A DNA stretch of 64,000 nt from Cephalotus follicularis (GCA_001972305.1 BDDD01000368.1:175676-239675), one strand, 5' to 3'. Positions 21,686-33,343 are shown, counted from the stretch's first letter. Translations and numbers: made by a program. Notes: generated by a model from the sequence alone, not told the origin.

Positions 21686-22908
21686 TGTAACGCCCCGAAT
21701 TTCATAAATAATTATCATGAAATTGGTGCGTGTACGATCATAATAAAATCGATAGAGCCCGGAGTAATAAAAAGGCATTACGCAGTTAAGTCATAATCAT
21801 GTTAGCTAAGACGGCTAATAAAATCTATTTTTAATGCGCGACAATAAAGCCCAAATATTCGTATTTTTATTGCGATTATTTTGGTGGTCGTTTGGATAAT
21901 TTATGTCACGATTCGCGGAAAAATCGGGACCCATACCTTAGTATTTTACCAAAAAATACTAAGGAGGAAGCAAATAATAAAGGGAGGGAGAGACACACAC
22001 GGGCGCATCACGCGCCCGTGCAAGAAAGAACAGCAGGCGCTCTGTGCGCCTGCACCAGGGAGAGATAGCGAGAGAGAGTGGGAGAGAGATCGGAGCAGAG
22101 GGAGAGAGAGCGCGCCGGAGCCATCCACCGGACCGGGAGAGCGCGGCGGTCAACCTAGGCACGCCACCGACTGGTAATCTCTTCCCCCTCCTTCTCTTTT
22201 CCTTCTTTTTCTTCCCCTCTGCCGTTACTGTTCGCGCCTCCGCAAGGCGTTTCCCGGTGCCGTTAGCGTCACGGATGGCGTGGGTTATAGTGTAGAAGGC
22301 CCGCTCTACCCATTTTGACCACCGGTGAGGCGTGATTCGTCCGAAAACGGCCGGAATCAGTTGGCTGAGTCAGCGAGTCGACTCACTGCTGCCTTGGACC
22401 GCGTGTTTAGCACCGAGTCTTGGCGAGTCACGGGCAGTGACGCGTAGGACTGTTGAATGTGTGGCATTTTTGGGTGTGCATTCATACATGACATGCATTA
22501 TCATTGAAACCGAACTGTATTTATACTTAGCCGAGTAAGGACAAAGGCTAACCCCCTACAATTTCAGATTGATTTCAGGTTGATGCAGCGGATTGTTACC
22601 GTTGAGCTCCGTGGAGCGAATGGAGTTTTATGTTGTTTTTACTTTTGAGAAATGTTAATGGATCATTGTAATAAATGAATCGATGTATATTGTTCACGCT
22701 CCGTTTGTGGGCAGTTAACTTTGATGATGTTTATTGTTGTAGCATGTAGTATGGGATGCATGTTACGTTATAATTCGGCTTATATTTAAATGCTTCCGCA
22801 AGTATTTTATGGCATTGGAAAGTTTTAAATTTATGGTAAATTGCATAAGCCGGATTTATATGTTGATTGCCACCACTATATATGTCGGTTGTGAAACGGG
22901 GTGTGACA
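21686..22908 (+). repeat. 3' LTR of element D, internally shortened
   Basis: It is about 1.22 kb. The GC-rich 22000-22170 part has dense AG runs and CGCGCC. GAGTCGACTC is at 22375-22386. After TTTTTGGGTG at 22474 it jumps to GCATTCATACATGACATGC and keeps the acceptor block (GGCTAACCCCCTACAATTTCAG), the hairpin at 22739-22766 and the LTR end. The donor and the main arrays are missing compared with 18405-20450. Confidence 0.75.
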
Positions 22909-22913
22909 GATAT

Positions 22914-24211
22914 TGGCCGAGAGTATTATGGTAAACACTCCAATACGGGCCGAAATCTTGGCCCATTTGCTTTATTTTTACTAGGGAATGGCATCATTGC
23001 TCCATATACAATGTCTAGTGATCCCCAGCAGAATGGTGTAGCCGAGAGACGAACCCGTACCCTTATGGATATTATACGGAGTACGATATGCAATTATAAT
23101 TTGCAAGAATTTTTATGGATATAGGCCTTAAAGACAACCACACATATTCTAAACTGGGTTCCTAGTAAATCAGTCCTTAAAACCCTTTATGAATTGTGAA
23201 AATGGAGGAAACCCAGTTTAGGGTACTTTAGAGTGTGGGGTTGTCTTGCAGAAGCCAAAATTTTTAATCCACAAATTAATCAACTAGATCCAAAAACCAT
23301 TAGTTGTCATTTCATTGGTTATCCAGACAGATTTAAAAGTATTCATTTTTACATCCCTGTCATACCACTAAAATTGTAGAAACGAGACATGCTGAATTTT
23401 TGGAATATGACAATTTAGTGGGAGTAGTGAACCTATAAAGGATAACTTAGAGGAGAACTGGGCTTATGTTCCAACCCCAATAATCCAAGAGGTTGTTGCA
23501 CTTATACCTTATGTTGATGATGTTGGGGCACCTAATGAACTACCTAATAATGAACCCCACATTAATGAACGTTTCCCTATGACACATGATGGACCCTTAC
23601 ATAGGTCGCAAAGGGAAAGAAGATTTGTCATATCTGATGATTATATCATCTATATAAATGAGATAGAATGTGACATAGGGAAGGAAAATGATCCTACCTC
23701 CTTTGAGGAAACCATTATGAGTGACCATTCATCTCTGTGGCTTGAAACCATGAATGAAGAGATGAAATCTATGAAACTTAATGATGTTGGGGAACTTGTG
23801 TAGTTACGTAATGGAGTCAAACCTGTTAGATGTAAATGGGTCTATAAGACCAAATTTGACTCTAAGGGTAACATCCAAAGGTTCAAAGGGTAATACCTTC
23901 TCCCCAGTCACAAAAAAGGATTCGATGAGGATTGTCATGGCTTTATAGCTCAATATTACTTAGAGCTAATACCAAATGGATGTAAAGATGCATTCCTTAA
24001 TGATGACTTACATGAAAATATTTTTGTGGCACAAGCGAAAGGTTTTGTCACAAAAGGCCAACACATGGGATACCGGCTAAATAAGTCCATATATGGGATA
24101 AATCAAGCCTCCAGACAATGATATCTTAAGTTTGATAAAGTGGTAGTTAAATTTGATTTTAAGGAAAACATAATGGATCAATGCATATATCTCAATGTTA
24201 GTAGGAGTAAA
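22914..24211 (+). pseudogene. Ty1/copia integrase-RT remnant, right part
   Basis: Continuing in frame from 17684, it reads GREYYGKHSN, YTMSSDPQQNGVAERRTRT and LMDIIRSTICNY, the integrase C-terminal half. Then come the N-W-V-P-S-K and GYFRVWGCLAEA blocks and, after 23700, the RT start (WLETMNEEMKSM, then PVRCKWVYKTKFD). The sequence NKSIYGINQASRQ lies near 24080-24120. Stops and frameshifts are frequent. It ends at 24211, where the LTR of element 3 begins, before the RT catalytic YVDD block would appear. Confidence 0.85.
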
Positions 24212-24639
24212 TGTCACACCCCGTTTTCATTTAACACATGGTTATCAATTAATCCAGTATTTACCAATAATAAAAAATTTAAAAATTTTGCGGAAGCATT
24301 CATTCATACTGGATTATTTAAAAACGCATACACATGTAGCCCATACTGCATGCTTAAGCTCAGTACAACACAAGTTATATATTACATATCATCAATGTAA
24401 ATATAACAACCAGAGCATGACTTTATTACAGTACAACCTTAACGACCTTAAAATAGAAGCCTCCAAGTATAGCTTCAGCAGCACACCTCCAATCTCCTGG
24501 TCAATCTAAAATAGTAGGTATGAGCCTTTGTCCTCACTCGGCTAAGTAGGAAGCATGCATGAGAATGAATATAAAGATGCAATCATGCATGAAAATTTTA
24601 TTTTTAAAACAGAGGATATATATTCATATATGTATACAC

Positions 24640-24664
24640 ATATATATATATATATATATATATA
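24640..24664. repeat. (TA)n microsatellite
   Basis: A run of about 12 TA dinucleotides inside the LTR of element 3. Shorter AT runs occur at the same relative position in the LTRs at 30730-30760, 42320-42345 and 62585-62610. Confidence 0.85.
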
Positions 24665-25431
24665 AATCAGTCCAGTGGGTGTCCGAAGACCAGTAGTGAG
24701 TGTCATATATTGCTAACTCCTAGCACAAACTGCGTGCCACCTAACTACCACCAAGCACTCCGATGATGATAGAAAAGGTAACAATATTGCCGACATTCAA
24801 TGGGCACAGTCACGGTCTGCAATGCAGATCAGTATGGTGTATAAGCTCTAGCCAACTCCTGGCACATAGGCTCACCGCCGTATTTAGTGATGCACTCCGA
24901 TCACTAGACCATCGAAAACTAGCAATCAGAAACAGTATAGTCCAGTATAGATATTGCATATAAAATGTAATATGACAGTAGTCTCGTTTTGAGAAAACAG
25001 AAAAATAGTTCAGTAAAATCTCTTTTGAGAAAACAGTAAGAGTTCAGTAACAGTGCCTCTCATTGAAGGAAAACAGTACAGTAGAAACATTTAATTGTTC
25101 TTATAGCATTCAGTCTTTGAAATCCTTGAAATTCCTTTGAAACAGAAGTATTTGTGAAATACTTTGATAGATATAAAATATCTATAATAGTAGAAATATG
25201 CAGTAGTATAACAGTATAATCAGTAGCAATTTAAGAATTCAAACAATGAATAAATATTACAATCAATGTCAATTTATGCAACTCACACAACGGACGCATA
25301 AGTCGTTCAATTCTGGTATCTTGATTACACCTACCAGGGGTTGATTATTGGAATCATCCCTTATAGAATCTAGTGTAATTACAGGCACTTTAGCCTAAAC
25401 AGTACACTTTAGTGTCAAAAATATCCCCTAA

Positions 25432-25582
25432 CAGTCGACTGTTTTTATTATAAGACGGTTGTTTCCTTCCACAGTCGACTGTTCCTAATGATTAGACTGT
25501 TTAACTTTAGTAGTCGACTGTTAATACTGAACAATAGGCTATATACATTGCGTAGTCAACTGTTACCATGACCAGTCGGCTG
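25432..25582. repeat. Palindrome array in LTR of element 3 (proximal)
   Basis: Eight units start at 25432, 25452, 25472, 25490, 25511, 25532, 25553 and 25573. Five are close to CAGTCGACTG and three are strongly decayed, yet the steps stay at 20, 20, 18, 21, 21, 21 and 20 bp. Confidence 0.87.
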
Positions 25583-26289
25583 TTTCCCCAGAATATCAGT
25601 TTCCAGAAGAAAACAGTAAAACAGAGCATGCTTATCACATTTCAATTCACTCCAATTCAACATGCAACCAAACATAAACCACCTCAACACGATATGCATG
25701 CTATATTTTCAAAATCATAACATAAATCCTACCTCAATCGCTATCCTATAATCAATTGAGTGATTCTTCTCTTTGAGTTTCAACAGTTTCCATAATTTAA
25801 CTATATGTGCATGTTAACAGTAGGTATACATGTGAAATCAGTAGCTATACATAACTGTTTAACCATAATCAGCAACTGAATTTAAACCAGTAGCTTACCA
25901 CTTAAATTTGAGCTTCCAATTCCCACTTGAACACTCCAATTTCAACATGCAACTTAGCACAGTAGGTAATTCTCTCTTTCTCAGTAAGTTTCTAACATTC
26001 AATTCACTCACAATCATAGCTGATATATAAGAATCCATTTAAGAAACTCATTGGATTCCCTAACTCAAATTCTCAACGTTTTTCTTTCTCTCTCTCTCCC
26101 TCTCTCTCCACTGTTTTGTTTCTTTTTTACAGTCTACAGAGCTCAGGACACACAGAAGACACTAAGTCATCCATTGTGAGTAGCTGGTGACACGTTGTGC
26201 CATGTTCATTTGTCGCCTAACACCTGTCCAATGATTCACGCCTTGCACTGTTTTCAATCGTCATGCACAAACACCTGTCTGAGCTCTCC

Positions 26290-26367
26290 CAGTTGACTGT
26301 TTCCTCTAACTGTCGACTGTCCTTTTACGAGTCGACCAGTCGACTGTTCCTCTACAACAGTCAACTG
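26290..26367. repeat. Palindrome array in LTR of element 3 (distal)
   Basis: CAGTTGACTG, CTGTCGACTG, CAGTCGACTG and CAGTCAACTG start at 26290, 26310, 26337 and 26358, with steps of 20, 27 and 21 bp. Confidence 0.82.
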
Positions 26368-26571
26368 TCAAGCGCCAAAATCTTGATTTCTTAAACTTTA
26401 TTCTACCAACTTTCAATTCAATTCAATTTAGTCCAAATTTCCGTTCAATTAAGCCTTCAAACAATTCAATAATCACAATTCACATGATAATTGGACATTT
26501 AATCTCAATTTAATGTATATTTTATTAATCAATTGTGCAATATACCTTAATTAAAAATTACGGTTATTAAA

Positions 26572-26588
26572 TTCCCCCCTCTTTATAG
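26572..26588 (-). other. Polypurine tract of element 3
   Basis: The complement reads CTATAAAGAGGGGGGAA and abuts the 3' LTR. It is the expected start site for plus-strand DNA synthesis. Confidence 0.8.
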
Positions 26589-27782
26589 AAAATTCATCCT
26601 CGAATTTAGTCCTTTACATGCCAAATAAATGAGGGAATGTTTCCATCATTTCAACTTCACGTTCCTATGTAGCTTCCTCAGCTCCATGAAACTACCACAA
26701 TATCTTTACCATAGCAATAGTCTTATTCCTCATAACCTTCTCCTCTCGATCAATAATCCTCATTGGCCTTTCTTCATAAGATAAATTGTCACTGATAAAT
26801 CCAGGATCATAGCTCAACACATGGGATGGATCAAGTACGTATATCCGTAGCATGGAAACATGAAATACATTTTGAACATTCGATAAGTTGGGTGGTAGGG
26901 TGATCTGATATGCTCCTTCCCCAACTCTCTCCAATATCTCATACGGTCCAATATACCTCGGAGCTGATTTTCCTTTTAGGCCAAATCTGTGTATCCCTTT
27001 CAAAGGCGAGATTCTCAGAAAAACATGATCTCCCTTATTAAACTCTAGCTTCCTTCTCATTCTACTGGCATAACTCTTTTTCTGACTCTGTGCAGAGAGT
27101 AACCTTTTCTTGATTATCTCAACCTTGTCAGTAGTTTCTTGGACAAGATCCGGTCCCAGAACTTATCTTTCACTTCATCCCAGGATTTGGGCTATCTACA
27201 TTTCCTCCCGTATAAAGCTTCATAAGGAGCCATCCCAAAGCTAAAATGATAACTATTGTTGTAGGAGAACTCAATCAGTGGTATTTGATCCTCCCAACTT
27301 CCAGCTAAATCAATAACACAAGCCTGGAGCATATATTCTAGTGTTTGAATGGTACGCTCGGACTGTCCATCAGTCTGTGGATTAAATGCAGTCCTAAAGT
27401 TCAAGGTAGGCCCCATAGCTGATTGGAAGTTCCTCCAAAACCTTGAAGTAAACCTTTCATCACAATCACAAACAATACTGACTGGCACTCCATGTAACTT
27501 CAAAATCTCCTGAATATACAGTCGAGCTAACTTCTCAATAGAATATGTCATATTCATCAGAACAAAGTGAGCATATTTGGTGAGTCTGTCCACAACAACC
27601 CACACTGCCTCATGGGGATTCTGTGACCTTGGCAAACCCGACAAAAAGTCCATCGTCTCATGCTCCCACTTCCATTCCACTACTGGTAAAGGCTGTAACA
27701 ATCCGGCTGGTTTTTGATGTTCTGCCTTGACTTTCTGACAAGTCAAACATCTAGCCAAGTATTTGGCAATGTCTCTCTTCAT
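26589..27782 (-). pseudogene. Integrase and chromodomain of element 3
   Basis: Reading the minus strand, 27782-27192 encodes the integrase zinc-region end (CLTCQKVKAEHQKPAGLL) and the core ([45 protein letters not shown]). Then 27060-26692 encodes the C-terminal GPY/F-type region (FLRISPLKGIHRFGLKGK, YIGPYEIL) and the chromodomain (MLRIYVLDPSHVLSYD, EERPMRI). A stop breaks the last part, which ends near 26630 with the W-E-R-E tail. About 130 bp at 27061-27191 is stop-rich. Confidence 0.88.
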
Positions 27783-28450
27783 GCCACTCCATCAGTAGTT
27801 TCTCTTCATATCATGCCACATCATAGAGCTACCCGGATGTACACTGCACTGTGATTTATGAGCTTGCTGTAGTAACTCATCTCGTAAACCTTCATTATTT
27901 GAAACACATACTCTTCCTCATAACCTCAATATGCCGTCGGAATGTATGGAGAATTCAGAGTCAAGATCTAATTCTCACAAATGTTCCACAATTCCTTGTC
28001 ACTGAACTGAGCTTTCATGACGCGATCAAGAAGTTCTGGCTGTGCTCTAAGATTCTCCATTATAACACCTCTGGAAACCATTAATGGATTCCATCGCTGA
28101 AAATCCTCCAATAGCTTCCACTGTGAGACCATCGCACCAACAATAATTGCTTTGCGACTCAAGGTATCCGCCACAACATTCGCTTGTCCTGGGTGGTATT
28201 GAATATTGTAGTTATAATGATTGAAAAATTCAACCCACCTTCTCTGTCTCATGTTCAACTCCTTCTAAGAAAACAAGTACTTAAGACTTTTGTGGTCTAT
28301 AAATATCTCAAATTGAGCACCATAAAGGTAATGTCTCCATTTCTGTAAAGCAAACACTACGACCACCAATTCGAGATCATGTATAGGATAGTTCGCCTTG
28401 TACGATTTCAGTTTCCTTAAAGCGTAAGCAATTACTCGACCATGTTGCAT
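27783..28450 (-). pseudogene. RNase H and integrase N-terminus of element 3
   Basis: 28450-28265 encodes RNase H ([45 protein letters not shown]). 28258-27968 continues with [20 protein letters not shown] and the tether domain. The zinc-binding H-H-C-C start lies in 27970-27783 but is disrupted by stops. Confidence 0.82.
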
Positions 28451-28459
28451 GAGAACACA

Positions 28460-29290
28460 TCACAAGACTTTCCCAAAAGCATCATTGTAAACTGTAAAGC
28501 CTTCATTACCTTCAGGTAATGATAACACAGGAGCAGTAATCAATCGACTCTTCAGTTCTTGAAAACTTGCTTCACAAGCATCATCCCAATCAAAATTTGA
28601 CTTCTTCTGAGTCAAACGAGTTAATGGCATAGCAATCTTGGAAAATCCTTCAATAAATCTTCGATAATATCCGGCCAATCCCAAGAAGCTACGAGCTTCA
28701 GTAACATTCTTCGGTTGTGGCCAATTTACAATACTCTCAATCTTTGAAGGATCCACTGACAACCCTTCACTAGATACAAAGTGACCAAGGAAAGTCACAT
28801 GGTCCAGCCAAAATTCACATTTACTAAGATTGGCAAATAAGCGCTCCTTCCACAATGTTTGCAACACAATCCTCAGATGTTGCATATGATCCTCAATGAT
28901 CTTCGAATATATCAGAATGTCATGTAAGAAGATCACAACAAACTGATCCAGATAGGTTTGAAATACTCTGTTCATCAAACACATGAATGCTGCAGGAGCA
29001 TTTGTCAACCCAAACTGCAGTATCAAGAACTCATAGTGTCCATATCTGGTTCAAAAAGCAGTCTTCTCTTCATCTCCCTTACGAATCCTCAACTAATGAT
29101 AGCCTGTCCTCAAATCAAGTTTAGAGAACATAGTTGAGCCTTGCAGTTGATCGAATAAATCCTTAATATGTGGAAGAGGATACTTGTTCTTCACAGTCAG
29201 TTGGTTTAACAGCCGATAATCGATGCACAACCTCATTGATTCATCCTTCTTCTTTACGAACAAAATCTGTTCTCCCCACGGTGATACACT
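28460..29290 (-). pseudogene. Reverse transcriptase of element 3
   Basis: The palm segment at 29026-28460 has [18 protein letters not shown]. The catalytic motif reads FLHDILIYS, so the first Asp of the usual DD pair is His. The thumb blocks VTFLGHFVS and [20 protein letters not shown] and the RNase H start [11 protein letters not shown] follow. The N-terminal fingers at 29290-29027 are frameshifted. The catalytic change alone would inactivate the enzyme. Confidence 0.88.
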
Positions 29291-29293
29291 CGG

Positions 29294-29977
29294 TCAGATA
29301 AATCCCTCATCAAGATAGTCCTGTAGTTGAACCTTTAACTCCTTTAGTTCAGCAGAAGCCATTCTGTATGGAGCTTTAGAAATAGGAGCAGTTACTGGCA
29401 TTAATTCGATACTGAACTCCATATCTCTCTCCGGTGGCAATGAAAAAAGATCTACTAGAAACACATCAAAAAATTCATAAATAATTGGAATCTGTTCCAG
29501 ACTAGGCATACCTTTTATCTTGTCCACCACATTGGCCAAGTAGCCTTCACACCCTTGCTCGAGATATTTCTTTGCTCGAGTAAACGATATAATCATAGTA
29601 GAAATATTCTTCTCTCCCATGAACTGGAATACAGTTCCATTCGGTAGATGAAAAGTCACCGCCTTGTTGTAACAGTCAACACAAGCTCGATGAATATAGA
29701 GCAAGTCCATCCCTAAGATAATATAAAAATCTCGGATCGACAATACAATCAGATCCGCGAATAGCTGAACCCCAGCTATTATGATCTCACATTTATTCAC
29801 CACGGTATAAGTCGGTAAACAGTCATCAGTCAGAGTATTCACCTCCAGCACATAAGGCAAACAAGAAGTCACACAATACAAGTTGCATAGAAAATATGAT
29901 GCAATGAATGAATGTGTAGCTCCCGGATCAATCAACACGCGAGCTACTATACCAGACACGAAAACGGTACCTCCCAC
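29294..29977 (-). pseudogene. Protease and RT N-terminus of element 3
   Basis: This 227-codon open stretch has the aspartic protease loop LIDPGATHSFIASYF, with D-P-G in place of D-S/T-G as in element 2. The second protease block is LGMDLLYIHRACVDCYN. A linker with EQIPIIYEFFDVF leads to the RT entry [11 protein letters not shown]. It stops at the RT fingers. Confidence 0.85.
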
Positions 29978-30217
29978 AATAGAAGTAGACTATGGTATGT
30001 CTTCTTTAGATAAAGAGTATACCCTAACTTTCATTATTCCCTGTCCAGTATCCTTCCACAGTTGAACAAACCATCCACTTCCACCAGCTCCAACACTTCC
30101 TTGTTGGGCTCTCACTATCGAACAATCTTTTAACTGATGCTCATGCGAGCCACATCTCAAATATTTCCCCATCTTCTTCCAGCTTTCACTCTCATTGTGG
30201 TTCGAACGACCACAGAA
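29978..30217 (-). pseudogene. Gag nucleocapsid end of element 3
   Basis: MGKYLRCGSHEHQLKDCSIV holds a zinc knuckle with the first Cys replaced by Tyr-Leu context. A degraded upstream knuckle (CGRSNHNES) lies just before it. Gag is split here by the solo LTR at 30223 and resumes at 32805. Confidence 0.75.
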
Positions 30218-30222
30218 ACTAC

Positions 30223-32799
30223 TGTCACACCCCGTTTATTGAGAAGACAACATTAAAGGGGTAAAGGCAATTAACATATAAATACAGCTTATGCAAAAAC
30301 CATAAAAAATTAAACTTTTAAGCAAGATGTTAGTTGCGGAAGCATAAAAATTCATAAGCTGTAAACTCGTAGCGTGCATCCCATACTACACGCTACCCAA
30401 AACAAGTCCGTTATTGTTAATCGCCCACAAATGGAGCGTGATCACAGTACAATACCAAATCCCATCAGTAAACAAAACCGTAAGTACAATACATTGATCC
30501 TTAAATGAAACTCAGTTTATTACAAAACATGAGAAAAGTAAAACAAAGAACAAAACATCATAGCATCTTGTCCCTTGGCCATGCCAGTCCAATCGGTCCA
30601 CTGCATCAATCTGTAAAGTAGGGGGTTAGCCTTTGTCCTCACTCCGCTAAGTCATAAAACTAGCTCGGGATAAACATTAGATGCGTGTCATGTAATGTAT
30701 GCATAAATGATGCAGTGTAGGAATACCAGTATATATACATATATGAGAAATATATATATATATTTTGCAGTACAGTAAAATATCAGTGGGTACATATATA
30801 AGAAAATATATGTATACAAGAACAGTAAAGTAGCGATCCAGCCAGGATCACATCCATAGTCACAGTAATGTCCGAAAAGGACCAACAAGCAGTACATTAC
30901 GTCCATAAGGACCACAACAGTCAGGCAGTATGTAACGCCGCCAACTCCTGGCCCCACGCTACACTCCCACTCCGGTCCCTGCTCCAGGCAACCGAGCGAG
31001 GCAACAGTACAGTACAATGAGTTACCCAGCCAATTCCTGGCCCCTAGGTCAACCCTGCCACTAGTCATCACTGGCAGTCCCGCCACGCAACTAGTACGGC
31101 TCAAACACAACCACAGTAAATTCACAGAGCAATCAGTGAATCAAAACAGTAAACAGTGCAGTAAACAGTATAGTGGTGATCGATTAGATCGACAACATGC
31201 AGTTCATTTTCAAATATTTCTGAAAGTAATAGATATTTGAAACATGTAATTTCAGTAGTGGAAACACTTGAACAAATCAGTGGTGTAAATCGTTCACAGT
31301 TTGTTCGAAAATACGTTATTAACCAATACATATTTTCATACCCAAAATAGCACATTTCGAGCTCACATATGCATTTCTAAATATCATAACTTTAGAAATC
31401 ATAAACGATTTACAAACAGTAGCCAAACAGGGAATAAACAGTGTATATGCAATGCATACGAATGCTCTAATGCATCCTAAGCGAAAAAGGTATCGTCGGA
31501 TGTCAAACGGTAAAAACTGTCCAAACAGGACCTAAAGGGTCAGCGTTTATTCCTCAGGCGTCGACGCTTATATGCCTTAAGCGTCGGTGTTTAGTCCTTT
31601 AGCGTCAGTGATTTCAGTGTCTGGGCGTCGATCTCTCCTCCCTTGGACATCGATGTTTAACGCACTTCAACACGTAAAACGCAGTTCACAGTGTTAAGCG
31701 TCGACGGTCATCACTTAGGCGTCGACGGTTTCAAGCAGGGGTCGTCTTCTACCTCACGACATGGCTAAACAGTGACATTTCCATGCATATAACATGCATT
31801 CCAACAGGTATAAAGCACAAAAAACGGCCATGCAATATCATGTGACACACCCAGTACAAGGTAGAATCATTTCAGTGACTAAAAAAGGATCATTAAGTTT
31901 GAAATTCAAGCATAAACATCATTGAACAAACACTAAGTATTGAACACAAAATACAATTATGGCTTCCCCTACCTCAGGCCTCAAGTTAGAAGCCGAAAGT
32001 CCACCTCTTTTAGTATCCAATCAGTCACTTGTGTCCCCAGGTGCGGCTTGAGAGCTCCCTGGTTTGTCCCAGCAGTTGGTGTGCAAGCTCAAAGCTCCCT
32101 TTGTTCAACAATGGTGGTTGAGCCTTCTCACTATGAATTCTCACTGTGTCCCTCCTTTCTCCTTTCCCAGATGTTCCAGAAAGAAGGAGGACAAGGTGGG
32201 AGGTGTTTTATGCTGGTAATACACCTCTCCCCTTCTCTGCGTCGTTGCATGCACCTCCTAGGCTCCTTTTCCCATTTTTTTCTTTCCCAGGTCTTGTTCT
32301 TTTCTTCATACTTTCTGTCATTGCAGGTGAAGGTGACACTAACCATTTGCATGTCCAAGGCTATGGACACGTTTTGGTGCATGCCTGAAGCCTTGCTGCA
32401 TGGTTAACACGTCTTGAAATGCAGGTGAGGTGCCTGAAGAGTGGCTTGAACATACCTTTGTGCACCACGTCTTTCTGCTGTTCATTTTAAGCAGATCATG
32501 CCACAAAGCGTCGACGTTTTACTGTCAGGCATCGGCGCTTATGTGTTTGAACTGAGCGCACGTTTTGATCACTTAGGCGTCGACGCTCCACTGTAGGCGT
32601 TGGTGCTTTGGTCTCAAAACTGTGCCGTTTTGATTTAAACTTACTCTCTTAACATTTCTTTAGCATTCTTCTCCATATTGACATTACAAGGGTTTGGAAA
32701 ACACCATCAAAGTCAGAAAAATCCATCATTTTATTAATTCCACAATTAAAGTACATTTACATTGTGAAATTAGAACACATGAAATTTTCGGGTGTTACA
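30223..32799 (-). mobile_element. Solo LTR inside gag of element 3
   Basis: The plus strand runs TGTCACACCCCG to CGGGTGTTACA, 2577 bp, flanked by a perfect ACTAC duplication (30218-30222 and 32800-32804). In minus orientation it has AGCGTCGACGCT-type arrays at 32610-32500 and 31740-31550. The donor-like CCTGAG|GTAGGGG is at 31972 and the acceptor CTTTACAG|ATTGATGCAG at 30611. The covarying hairpin is at 30396-30369. The family differs from the host element in both interior and palindrome arms. Confidence 0.92.
31550..31740. repeat. AGCGTCGACGCT-type array in the 30223-32799 LTR
   Basis: Units such as GGCGTCGACGCTTA (31557), AAGCGTCGGTGTTTA (31578), AGCGTCAGTGA (31599), AAGCGTCGACGGTCA (31705) and GGCGTCGACGG (31728) are visible. 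The first three step by about 21 bp. A second, smaller cluster lies at 32505-32615. Confidence 0.75.
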
Positions 32800-32804
32800 A
32801 CTAC

Positions 32805-33343
32805 ACCCTCCAGAACTCTGTTGGCTGCTTCGGTTAGGAGTCCTTGAACGAGAAGTATTTTGTTGAGAACCTCCTTGTCCCTTATTACCATGATTTGATG
32901 ATCCAGCAAGATTATTGCTTCCCTACCCTTGTGAATAAGCGGGTCTCGATTGAGAACCACGAGATCTCTCCATTCTCCTCTCACTAGCACCAGCCTCCAG
33001 AACTCTTGCTTTCTCAGTAACATCAACAAAGGACTCTAGCTGCAGTACAACCAGTTTAGATATGATATCAGGCCTCAGACCTTTCAAGAATCATCTAATT
33101 TTTTTGGATTCAGCCTTCACCAAATAGGGCGTGTGTCTTGCCACTTCAATGAATATGGTTTGATATTGAGCTACCGTCATATCTCCTTGATGTAACTCCA
33201 CCATATTCACCGCATTCGCTTGTATCTGTTACTGGAAAAGATCAGCCATGTGATCTAGAGCACTCATTTTCTCATTCGTGGGTAGGGCAATTGCTCCTTC
33301 TTCGACCCTAGGCCTTGCACGCCTTCACCTTTGATGATCCATT
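32805..33343 (-). pseudogene. Gag N-terminal half of element 3
   Basis: From the ATG at 33343 (MDHQR, then an in-frame TGA) the minus strand runs through the basic start and NEKMSALDHMADLFQ. It continues into capsid landmarks near 33130-33200 (VAQYQT-type and IEVARHTPYLV) and a Gln/Asn-rich stretch (32757-33029). A large part of the capsid is deleted compared with element 2: ELHQGDMT is followed at once by the N-terminal segment. Confidence 0.75.

Larger units (their letters stand above)
17685..22908 (+). mobile_element. Element D: rearranged LTR retroelement in copia pol
   Basis: It is bounded by TGTAACACCCCG and GGGGTGTGACA and flanked by GATAT at 17680-17684 and 22909-22913, so it is one insertion. 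The internal order is LTR bases 1-61 (17685-17745), a 659-bp interior segment (17746-18404), LTR body (18405-about 20450), unique sequence, a second copy of the 659-bp segment (20800-21458), a pol tail (21459-21677), PPT and a shortened 3' LTR (21686-22908). No gag, RT or integrase remains. Confidence 0.82.
24212..26571 (-). repeat. 3' LTR of element 3
   Basis: The plus strand runs from TGTCACACCCCG to CGGTTATTAAA, about 2.36 kb. A polypurine tract in minus orientation lies directly outside at 26572-26588. In minus order it has palindrome arrays at 26367-26290 and 25582-25432. The donor-like GATTGAG|GTAGGA is at 25732 and the acceptor-like block at 24506. A (TA)n microsatellite lies at 24640-24664. 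The first 200 bp match the truncated 5' LTR at 36592-36809. Confidence 0.85.

Noticed and set aside
21881-22538. Open frames with Arg/Glu/Ser-rich peptides
   Set aside because: They come from AG/CT-rich low-complexity LTR sequence of element D and are mirrored on both strands.
32131-32407. Open frames of 80-155 codons on both strands
   Set aside because: They lie inside a solo LTR, overlap each other on opposite strands and have no recognisable domain.
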